A stretch of DNA of 64,000 bases, from NCBI RefSeq assembly GCF_900157385.1, contig NZ_LT717701.1, forward strand, positions 779,772 through 843,771. The letters run 5' to 3'. A program made the translations under genes and the position numbers. Each line of letters begins with the position of its first letter. Position 1 is the stretch's first letter. Shown here one piece after another: positions 17,925-26,446 of the stretch. This stretch comes from Mycobacterium terramassiliense (lineage in GTDB: Bacteria > Actinomycetota > Actinomycetes > Mycobacteriales > Mycobacteriaceae). The notes beneath the pieces were generated by a model. It ran no database searches, was not told the origin of the DNA, and worked only from the letters and a program-made list of their open reading frames with translations.

Positions 17925-19605
17925 GCCCCAACGCGGTGCGCAGCGCGACCGCCATGAGGGTGTTGGTCGGGTTCTGGCAGCCCGAGGTGACGAACACGCT
18001 GCCGTCGGCGACGTAAACGTTGTCCATCTGGTGCATTCGCCCGTTCGGGTCGACGACGCTCGTCGCCGGGGACACGCCCATCTGCATGCCGCCCATGACG
18101 TGCTTGGTGTTGGGCGGCGTGCCGCCGCTCAACTTCCGCTCCAGGCCGTCCGGGATGGCGGCGAACAGCTGAGCGCCGGCGGCCGCCATCATCGCGGTGA
18201 TGGGCACCAGGAAAAACGTTTGCGCGACCGCCTCGTGCCTGCCGGGCGCCCAGGTCACGCGCGCCACCGGCTGGCCGTTGAGGTCGGTGACCGTCGGGTC
18301 GAGGGTGACGTTGTTGGTCAGGTAGGGCAGGTCGGTGCCGATGAAGTTGACGCCGGCGAGCCGGTCGCGCAGCAGCGAGGCGCGCATCAGGTCCTTGAAC
18401 GGGCTGCCGAACAGCTGCACCCCCGGCAGGAACCCCAGGATCTCCTGGTAGAACTTGCCCTCGGTGATCGGGTCCTGGCTCCCGCCCAGCTCGCACAGCC
18501 CGCCGCGGATGTAGGGCAGCCCGGCCAGTTTCGCCGCGAGGCGGGCCCCGGGGAAGTTGGGGTCGCAGAAATCCTCCATGCACTGCGTGATCGAGCGGCC
18601 GCGATAGGCGTGCACGCGCTGGTCGAGGTAGATGCCGAACCCGTCGACGAAGTTGTGGAACATCAGCCGGGCGCCGATGCGTCCGCTGGCGTCCGGCAGG
18701 CCGGAGAGCAGCGCCAGCCGTGACGTCTCGATCGCCGAGGCGGCCAGCACCACCAGGTCGGCACTCTCCCCGCCGGGATTGCCCTGCGGGTCGAGATAGG
18801 AGACGCCGGTGGCGCGCCGGCCGGTGAAGTTAACCTTGGTGACGGTGGTTTCGGGGTGCAACTGCGTCCGCCCGGTCCGCAGCGCCAGGCGCAGCGGCGC
18901 CAGCGCGCCCACCCGGGCCGAGATCGGGCAGCCGTAATTGCTGCAGAACCCGCAGTTGTTGCACGCGGGGCGGCCGTCGTACTCGACCGAATTGATCGCG
19001 GTCGGAAACGGATACGGGTGCAGCCCAATGCGCTTGGCCCCCTTGGCGATGAGCGTGGAGGAGCGCTGCTGCGGTCCCGGCGGCATCGGGAAATTCTGCG
19101 TGCGCGGCGCGTGCTTGAAGGAGAGCGCGGGGATCGCCCGGACGTCGCCCTGCGTCCCGAGCAGCGTTTCGATCGTGTCGTAGTAGGGGGCGATCTCGCT
19201 GTATTCGAACGGCCAATCCTGCACGTCCGCGCCGGGCTGCGGGCCCAGCATCGACAGCCCCTTGAAGTCGATGTCCCAAAACCGTGGGACCTTCGCATCC
19301 CAGTGCGTGGTTCCGCCACCGACGGTCACCGGGAGTTCGTTGACCGGCCCGACGTAGCTGGCCGCCTGGCTGGCGTTGGCGCGAAACGTGCGCGGATAGG
19401 CCAGGGGGTCCGGTTGCTCGAAATAGCGGTACAACGACTTGAGTTCGTCGTTGGAGAACGTCGTCCCGAGGGGGCCGGTGCCGTCGAGGTTGGTGTAGTA
19501 GTTCGACCCCTTCTCGAATATCACGACGTCCCAACCATTTTGGGCGAGCTCCATCGCCACCGTCGACCCGCCGGCGCCGGAGCCAACGATGATCGCCTTA
19601 GGCAC
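17908..19605 (-). CDS. GMC-family FAD dehydrogenase, catalytic subunit
   Basis: A 565-residue GMC oxidoreductase: FAD-binding GSGAGGSTVA at residues 8-17, GGGTTHWDA near 97, and a C-terminal GMC domain with ADGSVFVTSGCQNPTNTL. A cluster of four cysteines (Cys215, 218, 221 and 226; CNNCGFCSNYGC) is seen, as in membrane-associated sugar/alcohol dehydrogenases of the gluconate 2-dehydrogenase type. It pairs with the small subunit upstream (8-nt overlap, GTGCCTAA). No cytochrome c subunit is next to it, so the electron acceptor is unknown. Confidence 0.85.
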   Translation of the reverse strand: MPKAIIVGSGAGGSTVAMELAQNGWDVVIFEKGSNYYTNLDGTGPLGTTFSNDELKSLYRYFEQPDPLAYPRTFRANASQAASYVGPVNELPVTVGGGTTHWDAKVPRFWDIDFKGLSMLGPQPGADVQDWPFEYSEIAPYYDTIETLLGTQGDVRAIPALSFKHAPRTQNFPMPPGPQQRSSTLIAKGAKRIGLHPYPFPTAINSVEYDGRPACNNCGFCSNYGCPISARVGALAPLRLALRTGRTQLHPETTVTKVNFTGRRATGVSYLDPQGNPGGESADLVVLAASAIETSRLALLSGLPDASGRIGARLMFHNFVDGFGIYLDQRVHAYRGRSITQCMEDFCDPNFPGARLAAKLAGLPYIRGGLCELGGSQDPITEGKFYQEILGFLPGVQLFGSPFKDLMRASLLRDRLAGVNFIGTDLPYLTNNVTLDPTVTDLNGQPVARVTWAPGRHEAVAQTFFLVPITAMMAAAGAQLFAAIPDGLERKLSGGTPPNTKHVMGGMQMGVSPATSVVDPNGRMHQMDNVYVADGSVFVTSGCQNPTNTLMAVALRTALGLTGRR

Positions 19606-20386
19606 TCACGCCGCCCCTTCCGCCCAATTTGGAGACCACCTGTTCCCAGCCGTGGCGCAGCCGGTTGATGATGTCGGTGACGATCACCACGTCCCACTGG
19701 ATCGCTTCGACCTGGGCGGGGGTGTATCCGCGCGGCTGGGAGTCCCCGGGGTACTTGATGTCCTGCCAACCGACCAGGTTCGCGTTGCCGCCGTATTCGG
19801 GGACGCTGTACATCGCCTCGATGGTGTGGCCGAACAGGACGCTTGCGAAGGCCGCCGCCGGCCCGTGGGCCAGGATGAGGTCCTGCCGGACGGGCTGCAC
19901 CGCGGTGAAGTCGCCGCCGGCCTGCTGGTCCAGCAGCGCGATGCCGCTGGTGTACTGGTTGCGAAGCTGCGTCAGCCGCTGTTGCCACCCGTACGCCTGG
20001 GCGCGGTTGAGCGGGACGAAGGTGGCCATGTAGTCCTGGGAGCCGCCGGCGCGGTTGCTCCATGGGCCGCCGGCGTGCACATCGGCCGGCGCGACGTCGA
20101 ACACCGACAGCATCCGGTCCAGGTAGTTCACCACGTTCGCCTCGTGCGCCCCGGGGCTGCCGGACTCCACCGGGCAGTCTTGCGGCCCGGGGACCAGCCG
20201 GCGGGTGGCGGCGTCGAGCACCGCTGCCTGGTGCGGCGACAGGAATCGATAGCCCGGGTCGGCCGACGCGGCGGGCAGCGGCCCCCGCATGGTGGCGGCC
20301 AGCGGCAGCAGGCTCAGGCCGCCGAGCACCGCGCGCCGGGACACCGGCGGCAAGCGGGATCCTTCGGCGGCCTCCTCGCTGGGCAC
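19598..20386 (-). CDS. Gluconate 2-dehydrogenase subunit 3-like protein
   Basis: Small (gamma) partner of the GMC subunit. From GTG 20386 the protein is about 262 residues with a twin-arginine-type signal, SRRAVLGGLSLLPLAA, then FLSPHQAAVLDAATRRLVPG typical of the subunit 3 family, and a DVVIVTDIINRL C-terminus. It likely carries the folded flavoprotein across the membrane by hitch-hiking Tat export. A longer start at 20509 is open but would place the signal too far inside. Divergent from arsR. Confidence 0.8.
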   Translation of the reverse strand: MPSEEAAEGSRLPPVSRRAVLGGLSLLPLAATMRGPLPAASADPGYRFLSPHQAAVLDAATRRLVPGPQDCPVESGSPGAHEANVVNYLDRMLSVFDVAPADVHAGGPWSNRAGGSQDYMATFVPLNRAQAYGWQQRLTQLRNQYTSGIALLDQQAGGDFTAVQPVRQDLILAHGPAAAFASVLFGHTIEAMYSVPEYGGNANLVGWQDIKYPGDSQPRGYTPAQVEAIQWDVVIVTDIINRLRHGWEQVVSKLGGRGGVSA

Positions 20387-20529
20387 ATCGGCAGGGTAAG
20401 ACGCGGATTTGAGTCTCCGGTGGAACGGCCGCCCGGCGGCGTGTCGGGTTGCGCCGACGCCGGACTCTGCGATACCGGGCGGACCCTCGCCGCGCGGGCC
20501 GAGGCGCAATCTGATAAATTCTTCAACTG

Positions 20530-20551
20530 TTCATACCTAGGATCCAATGAA
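20530..20551. promoter_or_regulatory. Candidate ArsR operator and promoter
   Basis: An inverted repeat TTCAT-N12-ATGAA (20530-20534 and 20547-20551) brackets TAGGAT, a possible -10 (20537-20542), upstream of arsR and in an AT-rich patch. Autoregulation by the ArsR protein is likely by analogy with Rv0081. A GGAGAG ribosome site follows before the GTG. Confidence 0.45.
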
Positions 20552-20568
20552 TCTTCAGGAGAGCTGGC

Positions 20569-20904
20569 GTGTCGGAGCCGCTGTACAAGGTCAAGGCCGA
20601 TTTCTTCAAGACGTTGGGCCATCCGGCGCGGATCAGGGTCCTCGAGCTGCTCGTCGCCGGGGACAAGTCGGTCGCCGAACTGCTGCCCGAGGTCGGGCTG
20701 GAATCGTCGAACCTGTCCCAGCAGCTGGGGGTCTTGCGCCGGGCGGGTGTGGTCGACGCGCACCGGGACGGCAACACGATGATCTACTCGATCGCCTCAC
20801 CGGATATCGCCGAACTGCTCTTGGTGGCGCGCAAGGTTCTGACCGGGGTGCTCAGCGACCGGGTGGCGCTGTTGGAGGACCTGCGCGCCGGGAGCGCGCA
20901 GTAG
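20569..20904 (+). CDS. ArsR-family regulator (Rv0081-like)
   Basis: A 111-residue winged-helix repressor. The recognition helix region ESSNLSQQLGVLRRAGVV and the wing HRDGNTMIYSI are clear, with no metal-binding Cys pair in the alpha-3 helix. Sequence and position match Rv0081, the hypoxia-responsive (DosR-regulon) hub regulator that heads the Rv0082-Rv0087 cluster. It is probably the local repressor of the six genes downstream. GTG start with AGGAGAG upstream; 5-nt gap to the next gene. Confidence 0.9.
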   Translation: MSEPLYKVKADFFKTLGHPARIRVLELLVAGDKSVAELLPEVGLESSNLSQQLGVLRRAGVVDAHRDGNTMIYSIASPDIAELLLVARKVLTGVLSDRVALLEDLRAGSAQ

Positions 20905-20909
20905 CGTTC

Positions 20910-21389
20910 ATGGGCTGGATTCGTAAGGCCTTCGGCGTCGGCCGGATCGCCGAACCCGCGGGACCGTTACCGCCGCCAGCGATGAAACCGGTTGCGGGAG
21001 TGCGTGGTTCGCTGCAGATCCGGCATGTCGACGCGGGATCCTGCAATGGATGCGAAGTCGAGATCGCGGGCGCATTCGGCCCGGTGTACGACGCCGAGCG
21101 ATTCGGCGCGCGCCTGGTGGCGTCCCCCCGGCACGCGGACGCGCTGCTGGTCACCGGCGTCGTGACACACAACATGGCCGGTCCGCTGCGCGCCACGATC
21201 GATGCCACGCCCCGGCCGCGACGGGTGATCGCCTGTGGAGACTGCGCGATCAACCGCGGCGTCTTCGCCGATGCCTACGGTGTGGTCGGCGCGGTCGCCG
21301 AGGTGGTGCCGGTCGATCTGGAAATCCCGGGCTGCCCGCCGACGCCGGGCCAGATCATCGAGGCCCTCCGAGCGGTGACCGGCAAATGA
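20910..21389 (+). CDS. NuoB/HycG-like iron-sulfur subunit (Rv0082-like)
   Basis: A 159-residue subunit homologous to complex I NuoB and hydrogenase-4/formate hydrogenlyase small subunits. Candidate ligands for the proximal [4Fe-4S] cluster are Cys45 and Cys48 (SCNGCEVE), Cys109 (with Cys112, ACGDCA) and Cys142 (PGCPPTPG). It should face the large subunit encoded at 26443. ATG 20910 was chosen because it follows the arsR stop and gives the family length; the frame is open further upstream. Overlaps the next gene by 4 nt. Confidence 0.88.
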   Translation: MGWIRKAFGVGRIAEPAGPLPPPAMKPVAGVRGSLQIRHVDAGSCNGCEVEIAGAFGPVYDAERFGARLVASPRHADALLVTGVVTHNMAGPLRATIDATPRPRRVIACGDCAINRGVFADAYGVVGAVAEVVPVDLEIPGCPPTPGQIIEALRAVTGK

Positions 21390-23362
21390 CGACGCAATTG
21401 ACGGCTCACCCCGTCCATGCGCCGAACCTCTCGCCCCGCAACGGTTTCCGACCCGCGTCGGCGGGGGCGCTGACGTCGCTGCTGGGTTTCGGTGGGGTAT
21501 GGGCGGGCCTGATCGGGATGTTCGGCTCGGTGCGAGAAGTCCGCATCGGGTGGTTACTGCCGCTATCGGGGGTGCAGCTGAGCCTCGACCCGTTGGGCGG
21601 GTTCTTCATGGCGCTCACCGGCGCGGTCGCGGTCGTCGTCGGGCTGTACACGATCGGGTATGCCCAGCGCGGCCAGCTGGGCAGTGCGACGCTCGCGGTG
21701 TTGCCATTGTTCGTCGCGGCGATGCTCGCCGTGCCCGCGGCCGGTTCGGTGACCACCTTCGCGTTGGCGTGGGAGTTGATGGCGGTCGCGTCGTTGGTGT
21801 TGGTGCTGGCCGAACACACCCGCCCGCAGGTTCGCGCCGCCGCCCTGGTGTACGCGGTGATGACCCAGTTGGGGTTCGCCGCGATCCTGATCGGACTGAT
21901 GGTGCTGTCGGCGGCCGGCGGCGCAAACCGGTTCGCCGAGCTGCATCGGATATCGCCGGGCGCCTGCAACGCCGTGTTCCTGCTGACGGTCGCGGGGTTC
22001 GGGTCCAAGGCCGGGCTGGTGCCGCTGCACGCCTGGCTGCCGCGCGCCCATCCGGAGGCGCCCAGCCCGGTGTCGGCGCTGATGAGCGCGGCCATGGTAA
22101 ACCTGGGCGTCTACGGCATCTGCCGTTTCGATCTGCAGCTGCTGGGCCCGGGTCCCCGCTGGTGGGGCCTGGTCCTGATGGTTGTCGGCGGGGTTTCGGC
22201 GCTCTATGGCGTGATGCAGGCCTCGGTGGCCACGGACCTCAAGCGGTTGCTTGCGTATTCGACGACCGAGAACCTCGGGTTGATCACGCTGGCCTTGGGA
22301 GCCGCGACCCTCTTCGCCGCCACCGGTGCACACCGGCCGGCGACGATCGCCGCCGCGGCGGCCATGCTGCACCTGATCGCGCACGCGGCGTTCAAGAGTC
22401 TCGGCTTCCTGGCCGCGGGCTCCGTGCTGGGCGCCACCGGGCTGCGTGACCTCGACCGGCTGGGCGGTCTGGCTCGCCGGATGCCGGCGACCACCGCCCT
22501 GTTCGGGGTGGCAGCGCTCGGCGCGTGTGGGCTACCGCTGGGCGCCGGGTTCGTCAGCGAGTGGCTGCTGGTCCAGTCGCTGATCCACACCGCCGCAGAA
22601 CACGTCGCGGTGTTGGCGTTGACCACGCCGCTGGCGGTGGGCGCGGTCGCGCTCACCACGGGCCTGGGCGTGGCGGCGATGGTGAAGGCCTTCGGCATCG
22701 GATTTCTGGCGCGGCCGCGTTCCGAGCAGGCTGCCCGGGCCGTCGAGGCGCCGCGCAGCATGCTGGCCGGCATGGGGGTCGCGGCGGCCGCCTGTGTGAC
22801 GCTGGCCGTGGCGCCCTCGACCGTCGCCCCCGCGCTGCGCCGGGCCGTCGCCGCGCTACCAGCCGCGCGGGCAGTGGAATTCACCGATTTCGGCGCGCTG
22901 GTCCGCCTGCCCGGGCTGCAAGGGTCGATCGCGCCCGGCGTGATCGCCGCCGGCTGCTGCGTGGCCGCGGTGGCGGCGGCCGTGCTCGCACAATGGCGCC
23001 GCAGGCGGCGCCCCGAGCCCGTGACGGCCCCGCTATGGGCCTGCGGCGCCGACGAACTCACCGCCCGCATGCAGTACACGGCGACATCCTTCGCCGAGCC
23101 GCTGCAACGGGTCTTCGACGATGTCCTGCGTCCCGACACCGACATCGAAATCACCCACAGCGCGGAGTCGCGTTATCTGGCCGACAAGATCACCTACCGC
23201 AGCACCATCGCCGATGCGATCGAGGAGCGTTGCTACCCGCCGGTGATCCAGGCGGTCTCGGCCGCGGCGGCGTTGGTCCGGCGCGCCCACACCGGCAGCG
23301 TGCACCTGTATCTGGCCTACGGCGCGCTCGGTGTGCTGATCGTGCTGGTGGTCGCCCGATGA
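21386..23362 (+). CDS. HyfB/NuoL-like membrane subunit (Rv0083-like)
   Basis: A 658-residue antiporter-type subunit with about 14-16 membrane helices. The proton-channel family motifs are present: the WELMAVASLVLV glutamate helix, KAGLVPLHAWLPRAHPEAPSPVSALMS, and LLAYSTTENLG. The C-terminal 100 residues are a soluble tail (YTATSFAEPLQRVFDD), as in hydrogenase-4 component B. ATG 21386 overlaps the upstream stop and avoids the long artefactual extension. Likely proton-translocating arm of the complex. Confidence 0.88.
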   Translation: MTTQLTAHPVHAPNLSPRNGFRPASAGALTSLLGFGGVWAGLIGMFGSVREVRIGWLLPLSGVQLSLDPLGGFFMALTGAVAVVVGLYTIGYAQRGQLGSATLAVLPLFVAAMLAVPAAGSVTTFALAWELMAVASLVLVLAEHTRPQVRAAALVYAVMTQLGFAAILIGLMVLSAAGGANRFAELHRISPGACNAVFLLTVAGFGSKAGLVPLHAWLPRAHPEAPSPVSALMSAAMVNLGVYGICRFDLQLLGPGPRWWGLVLMVVGGVSALYGVMQASVATDLKRLLAYSTTENLGLITLALGAATLFAATGAHRPATIAAAAAMLHLIAHAAFKSLGFLAAGSVLGATGLRDLDRLGGLARRMPATTALFGVAALGACGLPLGAGFVSEWLLVQSLIHTAAEHVAVLALTTPLAVGAVALTTGLGVAAMVKAFGIGFLARPRSEQAARAVEAPRSMLAGMGVAAAACVTLAVAPSTVAPALRRAVAALPAARAVEFTDFGALVRLPGLQGSIAPGVIAAGCCVAAVAAAVLAQWRRRRRPEPVTAPLWACGADELTARMQYTATSFAEPLQRVFDDVLRPDTDIEITHSAESRYLADKITYRSTIADAIEERCYPPVIQAVSAAAALVRRAHTGSVHLYLAYGALGVLIVLVVAR

Positions 23363-24318
23363 ACGTCCTTTCCTACGTCGCGGGCGCGGTGCAAATCGGC
23401 GCCGTGATGGCCGGCGCGCCGCTGGTGGTCGGCCTGACCCGCCAGGTGCGCGCACGCTGGGAAGGCCGCGTGGGCGGCGGCATCCTGCAGCCGTGGCGCG
23501 ACATCGTCAAACAGCTTGGCAAGCAACAGATCACGCCGCGCGGGACAACCGCGGTATTCGCGGCCGCTCCCGCCGTCGTCGCCGGCTCGACGCTGCTGAT
23601 CGCCGCGATCGCGCCGCTGGTCGCCACCGGATCCCCACTGGACGCCAGCGCCGACCTGTTCGCCGTCGTCGGCCTGCTGTTCGTGGGCACCGTCGCGTTG
23701 ACCTTGGCCGGCATCGACACCGGCACCTCGTTCGGCGGCATGGGAGCCAGTCGCGAGATCACCATCGCCGCGCTCGTCGAACCCACGATCCTGCTGGCGG
23801 TCTTCGCGGTATCGATGCCGGCGGGGTCGGCGAATCTCGGTGCCCTGGTGGCGCACACCGTCGCTCACCCCGGGCAGGTGGTGTCGCTGGCCGCGGTGCT
23901 GGCGTTCACCGCGCTGGTGATCGTCATCGTCGCCGAAACCGGACGCCTGCCGGTCGATAACCCGGCGACCCACCTCGAGCTGACGATGGTGCACGAGGCC
24001 ATGGTTCTCGAATACGCCGGTCCGCGACTGGCATTGGTCGAGTGGGCGACCGGGATGCGGCTGACGGTGTTACTGGCGCTGCTGGCAAACCTGTTTGCGC
24101 CGTGGGGCATTGCGGGCGGCCGGCCCGGCGCTGTGGGCGTCGTCGTCGGCCTCGTGGCGGTGGCCGCCAAGGTCGCGGTCCTGGCGGGACTGTTGGCAAC
24201 CGTCGAGGTGTTCGTCGCCAAGCTCCGGCTGTTCCGGGTTCCCGAGTTGCTGGCCGGGTCGTTTCTGCTGGCGCTGCTCGCGGTCGTCGCGGCCAACTTC
24301 TTCGGGGTGCCGGCATGA
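23359..24318 (+). CDS. hycD: HycD/NuoH-like membrane subunit (Rv0084-like)
   Basis: A 319-residue membrane protein of the NuoH/HycD family with about eight helices. Conserved cytosolic loops are visible: QPWRDIVKQLGKQQITPRG near residue 44, SFGGMGASREI, and the ETGRLPVDNPATHLELTMVHEAMVLEYAG segment that forms the quinone-site side in complex I. It docks the soluble NuoB/HycE-like arm on the membrane. Start ATG overlaps the previous stop (4 nt). Confidence 0.9.
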   Translation: MNVLSYVAGAVQIGAVMAGAPLVVGLTRQVRARWEGRVGGGILQPWRDIVKQLGKQQITPRGTTAVFAAAPAVVAGSTLLIAAIAPLVATGSPLDASADLFAVVGLLFVGTVALTLAGIDTGTSFGGMGASREITIAALVEPTILLAVFAVSMPAGSANLGALVAHTVAHPGQVVSLAAVLAFTALVIVIVAETGRLPVDNPATHLELTMVHEAMVLEYAGPRLALVEWATGMRLTVLLALLANLFAPWGIAGGRPGAVGVVVGLVAVAAKVAVLAGLLATVEVFVAKLRLFRVPELLAGSFLLALLAVVAANFFGVPA

Positions 24319-24977
24319 CGTACAGCACTTTTGCGGTCCTCGTCGACCTGGCCGCCGGCGGATTGCTGCTGGCCGCGGTGCTGATCGTGTGGCGCCGCGA
24401 CCTGAGGGCCATCGTCCGCCTGCTGGCCTGGCAGGGAGTCGCCCTGGCGGCCATCCCGGTGCTGCGCGGTGTGTATGACGGCGACGGCGCGCTGATCGGT
24501 GTTGGCGTCGCCGTGCTGGCGTTGCGGGCCGCGGTGTTGCCGCGGCTGCTGGCGCGCGCGGTCGGCGCGGAGTCGCAATGTCACCGCGAAGCCACCCCGC
24601 TGGTCAACACCGCGACCTCGCTGCTCATCACCGCGGCGCTGACGCTGGCCGCCTTCGCCGCCACCGGTTCCCTGGTGAACCTACAGCCCGCGGCCACCAC
24701 CACCGCGGTGCCGGCCGCCATGGCGGTGGTGCTCATCGCGTTGCTGGTCATGGTCACCCGGCGGCACGCGGTGTCGCAGGCCGCGGGATTCCTCCTGCTG
24801 GACAACGGAATCGCCGCGACCGCGTTCTTGCTCACCGCCGGGGTGCCGCTGATCGTGGAACTGGGCGCCTCGCTGGACGTGCTGTTCGCGGTCATCGTGA
24901 TCGGCGTCCTGACCGGCCGGTTGTCCCGCGCGTTCGGCGGCGCGGACCTGGACGCACTGCAGGAGTTACACGACTGA
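24315..24977 (+). CDS. hycP: HyfE-like membrane subunit (Rv0085-like)
   Basis: A 220-residue membrane protein with about six helices, corresponding to HyfE of hydrogenase-4 and to M. tuberculosis HycP. The N-terminal half resembles NuoK, with an acidic residue within a late helix (LIVELGASLDVLFAVIV). ATG 24315 overlaps the previous stop; an upstream in-frame extension lies wholly inside hycD. Part of the membrane arm; no independent function known. Confidence 0.85.
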   Translation: MTYSTFAVLVDLAAGGLLLAAVLIVWRRDLRAIVRLLAWQGVALAAIPVLRGVYDGDGALIGVGVAVLALRAAVLPRLLARAVGAESQCHREATPLVNTATSLLITAALTLAAFAATGSLVNLQPAATTTAVPAAMAVVLIALLVMVTRRHAVSQAAGFLLLDNGIAATAFLLTAGVPLIVELGASLDVLFAVIVIGVLTGRLSRAFGGADLDALQELHD

Positions 24978-26446
24978 TGATGGGACTCCTGCTCGCCGCG
25001 ATCCTCGCGCCCGTCGGTGCGTCGATCGCCACCCTGATCGCCGGATGGCGCAGGGCCACCGCGGCATTGATCGTCGTCTCGGCAGTGTGCGTGCTCGGTT
25101 GCGGCGCGGCCCTCGGGGTGCTCACCCGATCGGGCACGCGGTTCGCGCTGGGCGGGCTGCTGCGAGTCGACGCCCTCACCGTCACGATGTTGATCGTCAT
25201 CGGAAGCGTTGCGACGCTGGCGACCTGGGCCAGCATCGGCTACGTGAACGCCGAACTTGCGCACGGGCATACCGATGCGCGGGGCGCCCGCGAATACGGC
25301 GCGCTGACCGCGGCCTTCGTGGCGGCGATGGTCGTCGCGGTGTGCGCCAACAACATCGGCATCGTCTGGATCGCCATCGAAGCCACCACGGTGATCACCG
25401 CGTTTCTGGTTGGGCACCGCCGCACCCGCGGCGCGCTCGAGGCGACGTGGAAGTACGTCGTGATCTGCTCGGTCGGCATCGCGATCGCATTCCTGGGCAC
25501 GGTGCTGCTCTACTACGCCGCCGAGCACGCGGGGGCGCCGGCCGCGGCCGCCCTGAACCTCGACGTGCTCGCGGCGCGCGCCGGGGGCCTCAATCCCGAC
25601 ATCGCCCGGCTTGCGGGCGGATTGCTGCTTATCGGCTACGGCGCGAAGGTGGGGCTGTTTCCGTTCCACACCTGGCTGGCCGACGCCCACAGCCAGGCCC
25701 CGGCGCCGGTTTCGGCGCTGATGAGCGGGGTGCTGCTGTCGGTGGCGTTTTCGGTGCTGATCCGCATCAAGCCGATCGTCGCGGCGGCGGCCGGGCCCGC
25801 GTTCATGCGGTCGGGTTTGCTGGTGATCGGGTTGGCGACTTTGGTGATAGCGGCCCTGATGCTGACGCTGACGCCCGACATCAAACGGATGCTCGCCTAC
25901 TCGTCCATGGAGAACATGGGGCTGATCGCGATCGCGGCGGCCGCCGGAACCACGCTGGCCATCGCGGCGGTGCTGTTGCACGTCCTCGCCCACGGCATGG
26001 GCAAGACGGTCCTGTTCCTGGCGACCGGTCAGCTGCAGGCCGCGCACGGCTCCACCGCGATCGCCGACGTCGGCGCGGTGCTGCGGCGCTCCCGCCTGAT
26101 CGGACTATCGCTGGCCGTCGGCGTGGTCGTGCTGCTCGGGCTGCCGCCGTTCGCGATGTTCGCCAGCGAGTTGGCCATCGCCCGATCGCTGGCCGATGCC
26201 CGGCTGACGTGGGCCCTGGGGCCGGCACTGCTGCTGATCGTGGTCGCGTTCGGTGCGCTGGCGCGCAATTGCGGGCGAATCCTGCTGGGCGAGCGCCCCG
26301 CGGGCACACCGGAAATCGCCGTGCCGAAAACGGTGGCGGCGGCCCTGGTCGTCGGCGTCGCCGCGTCGCTGGTCCTCGGCGTCACGGCCGGCCCGCTGAC
26401 CGGCCTGTTCACCACCGCGGCGACCGACGCCGGGGCACCGCGATGA
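24977..26446 (+). CDS. hycQ: HyfF-like antiporter subunit (Rv0086-like)
   Basis: A 489-residue antiporter-type subunit with about 13-14 helices, the second NuoL/M/N homologue of the cluster. Conserved points: WIAIEATTVITAFLVG, GAKVGLFPFHTWLADAHSQAPAPVSALMSG and LAYSSMENMG. It corresponds to HycQ of M. tuberculosis and HyfF of E. coli. Two tandem ATGs (24977 and 24980) overlap the preceding TGA. High GC and codon use match the neighbours. Confidence 0.88.
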   Translation: MMGLLLAAILAPVGASIATLIAGWRRATAALIVVSAVCVLGCGAALGVLTRSGTRFALGGLLRVDALTVTMLIVIGSVATLATWASIGYVNAELAHGHTDARGAREYGALTAAFVAAMVVAVCANNIGIVWIAIEATTVITAFLVGHRRTRGALEATWKYVVICSVGIAIAFLGTVLLYYAAEHAGAPAAAALNLDVLAARAGGLNPDIARLAGGLLLIGYGAKVGLFPFHTWLADAHSQAPAPVSALMSGVLLSVAFSVLIRIKPIVAAAAGPAFMRSGLLVIGLATLVIAALMLTLTPDIKRMLAYSSMENMGLIAIAAAAGTTLAIAAVLLHVLAHGMGKTVLFLATGQLQAAHGSTAIADVGAVLRRSRLIGLSLAVGVVVLLGLPPFAMFASELAIARSLADARLTWALGPALLLIVVAFGALARNCGRILLGERPAGTPEIAVPKTVAAALVVGVAASLVLGVTAGPLTGLFTTAATDAGAPR

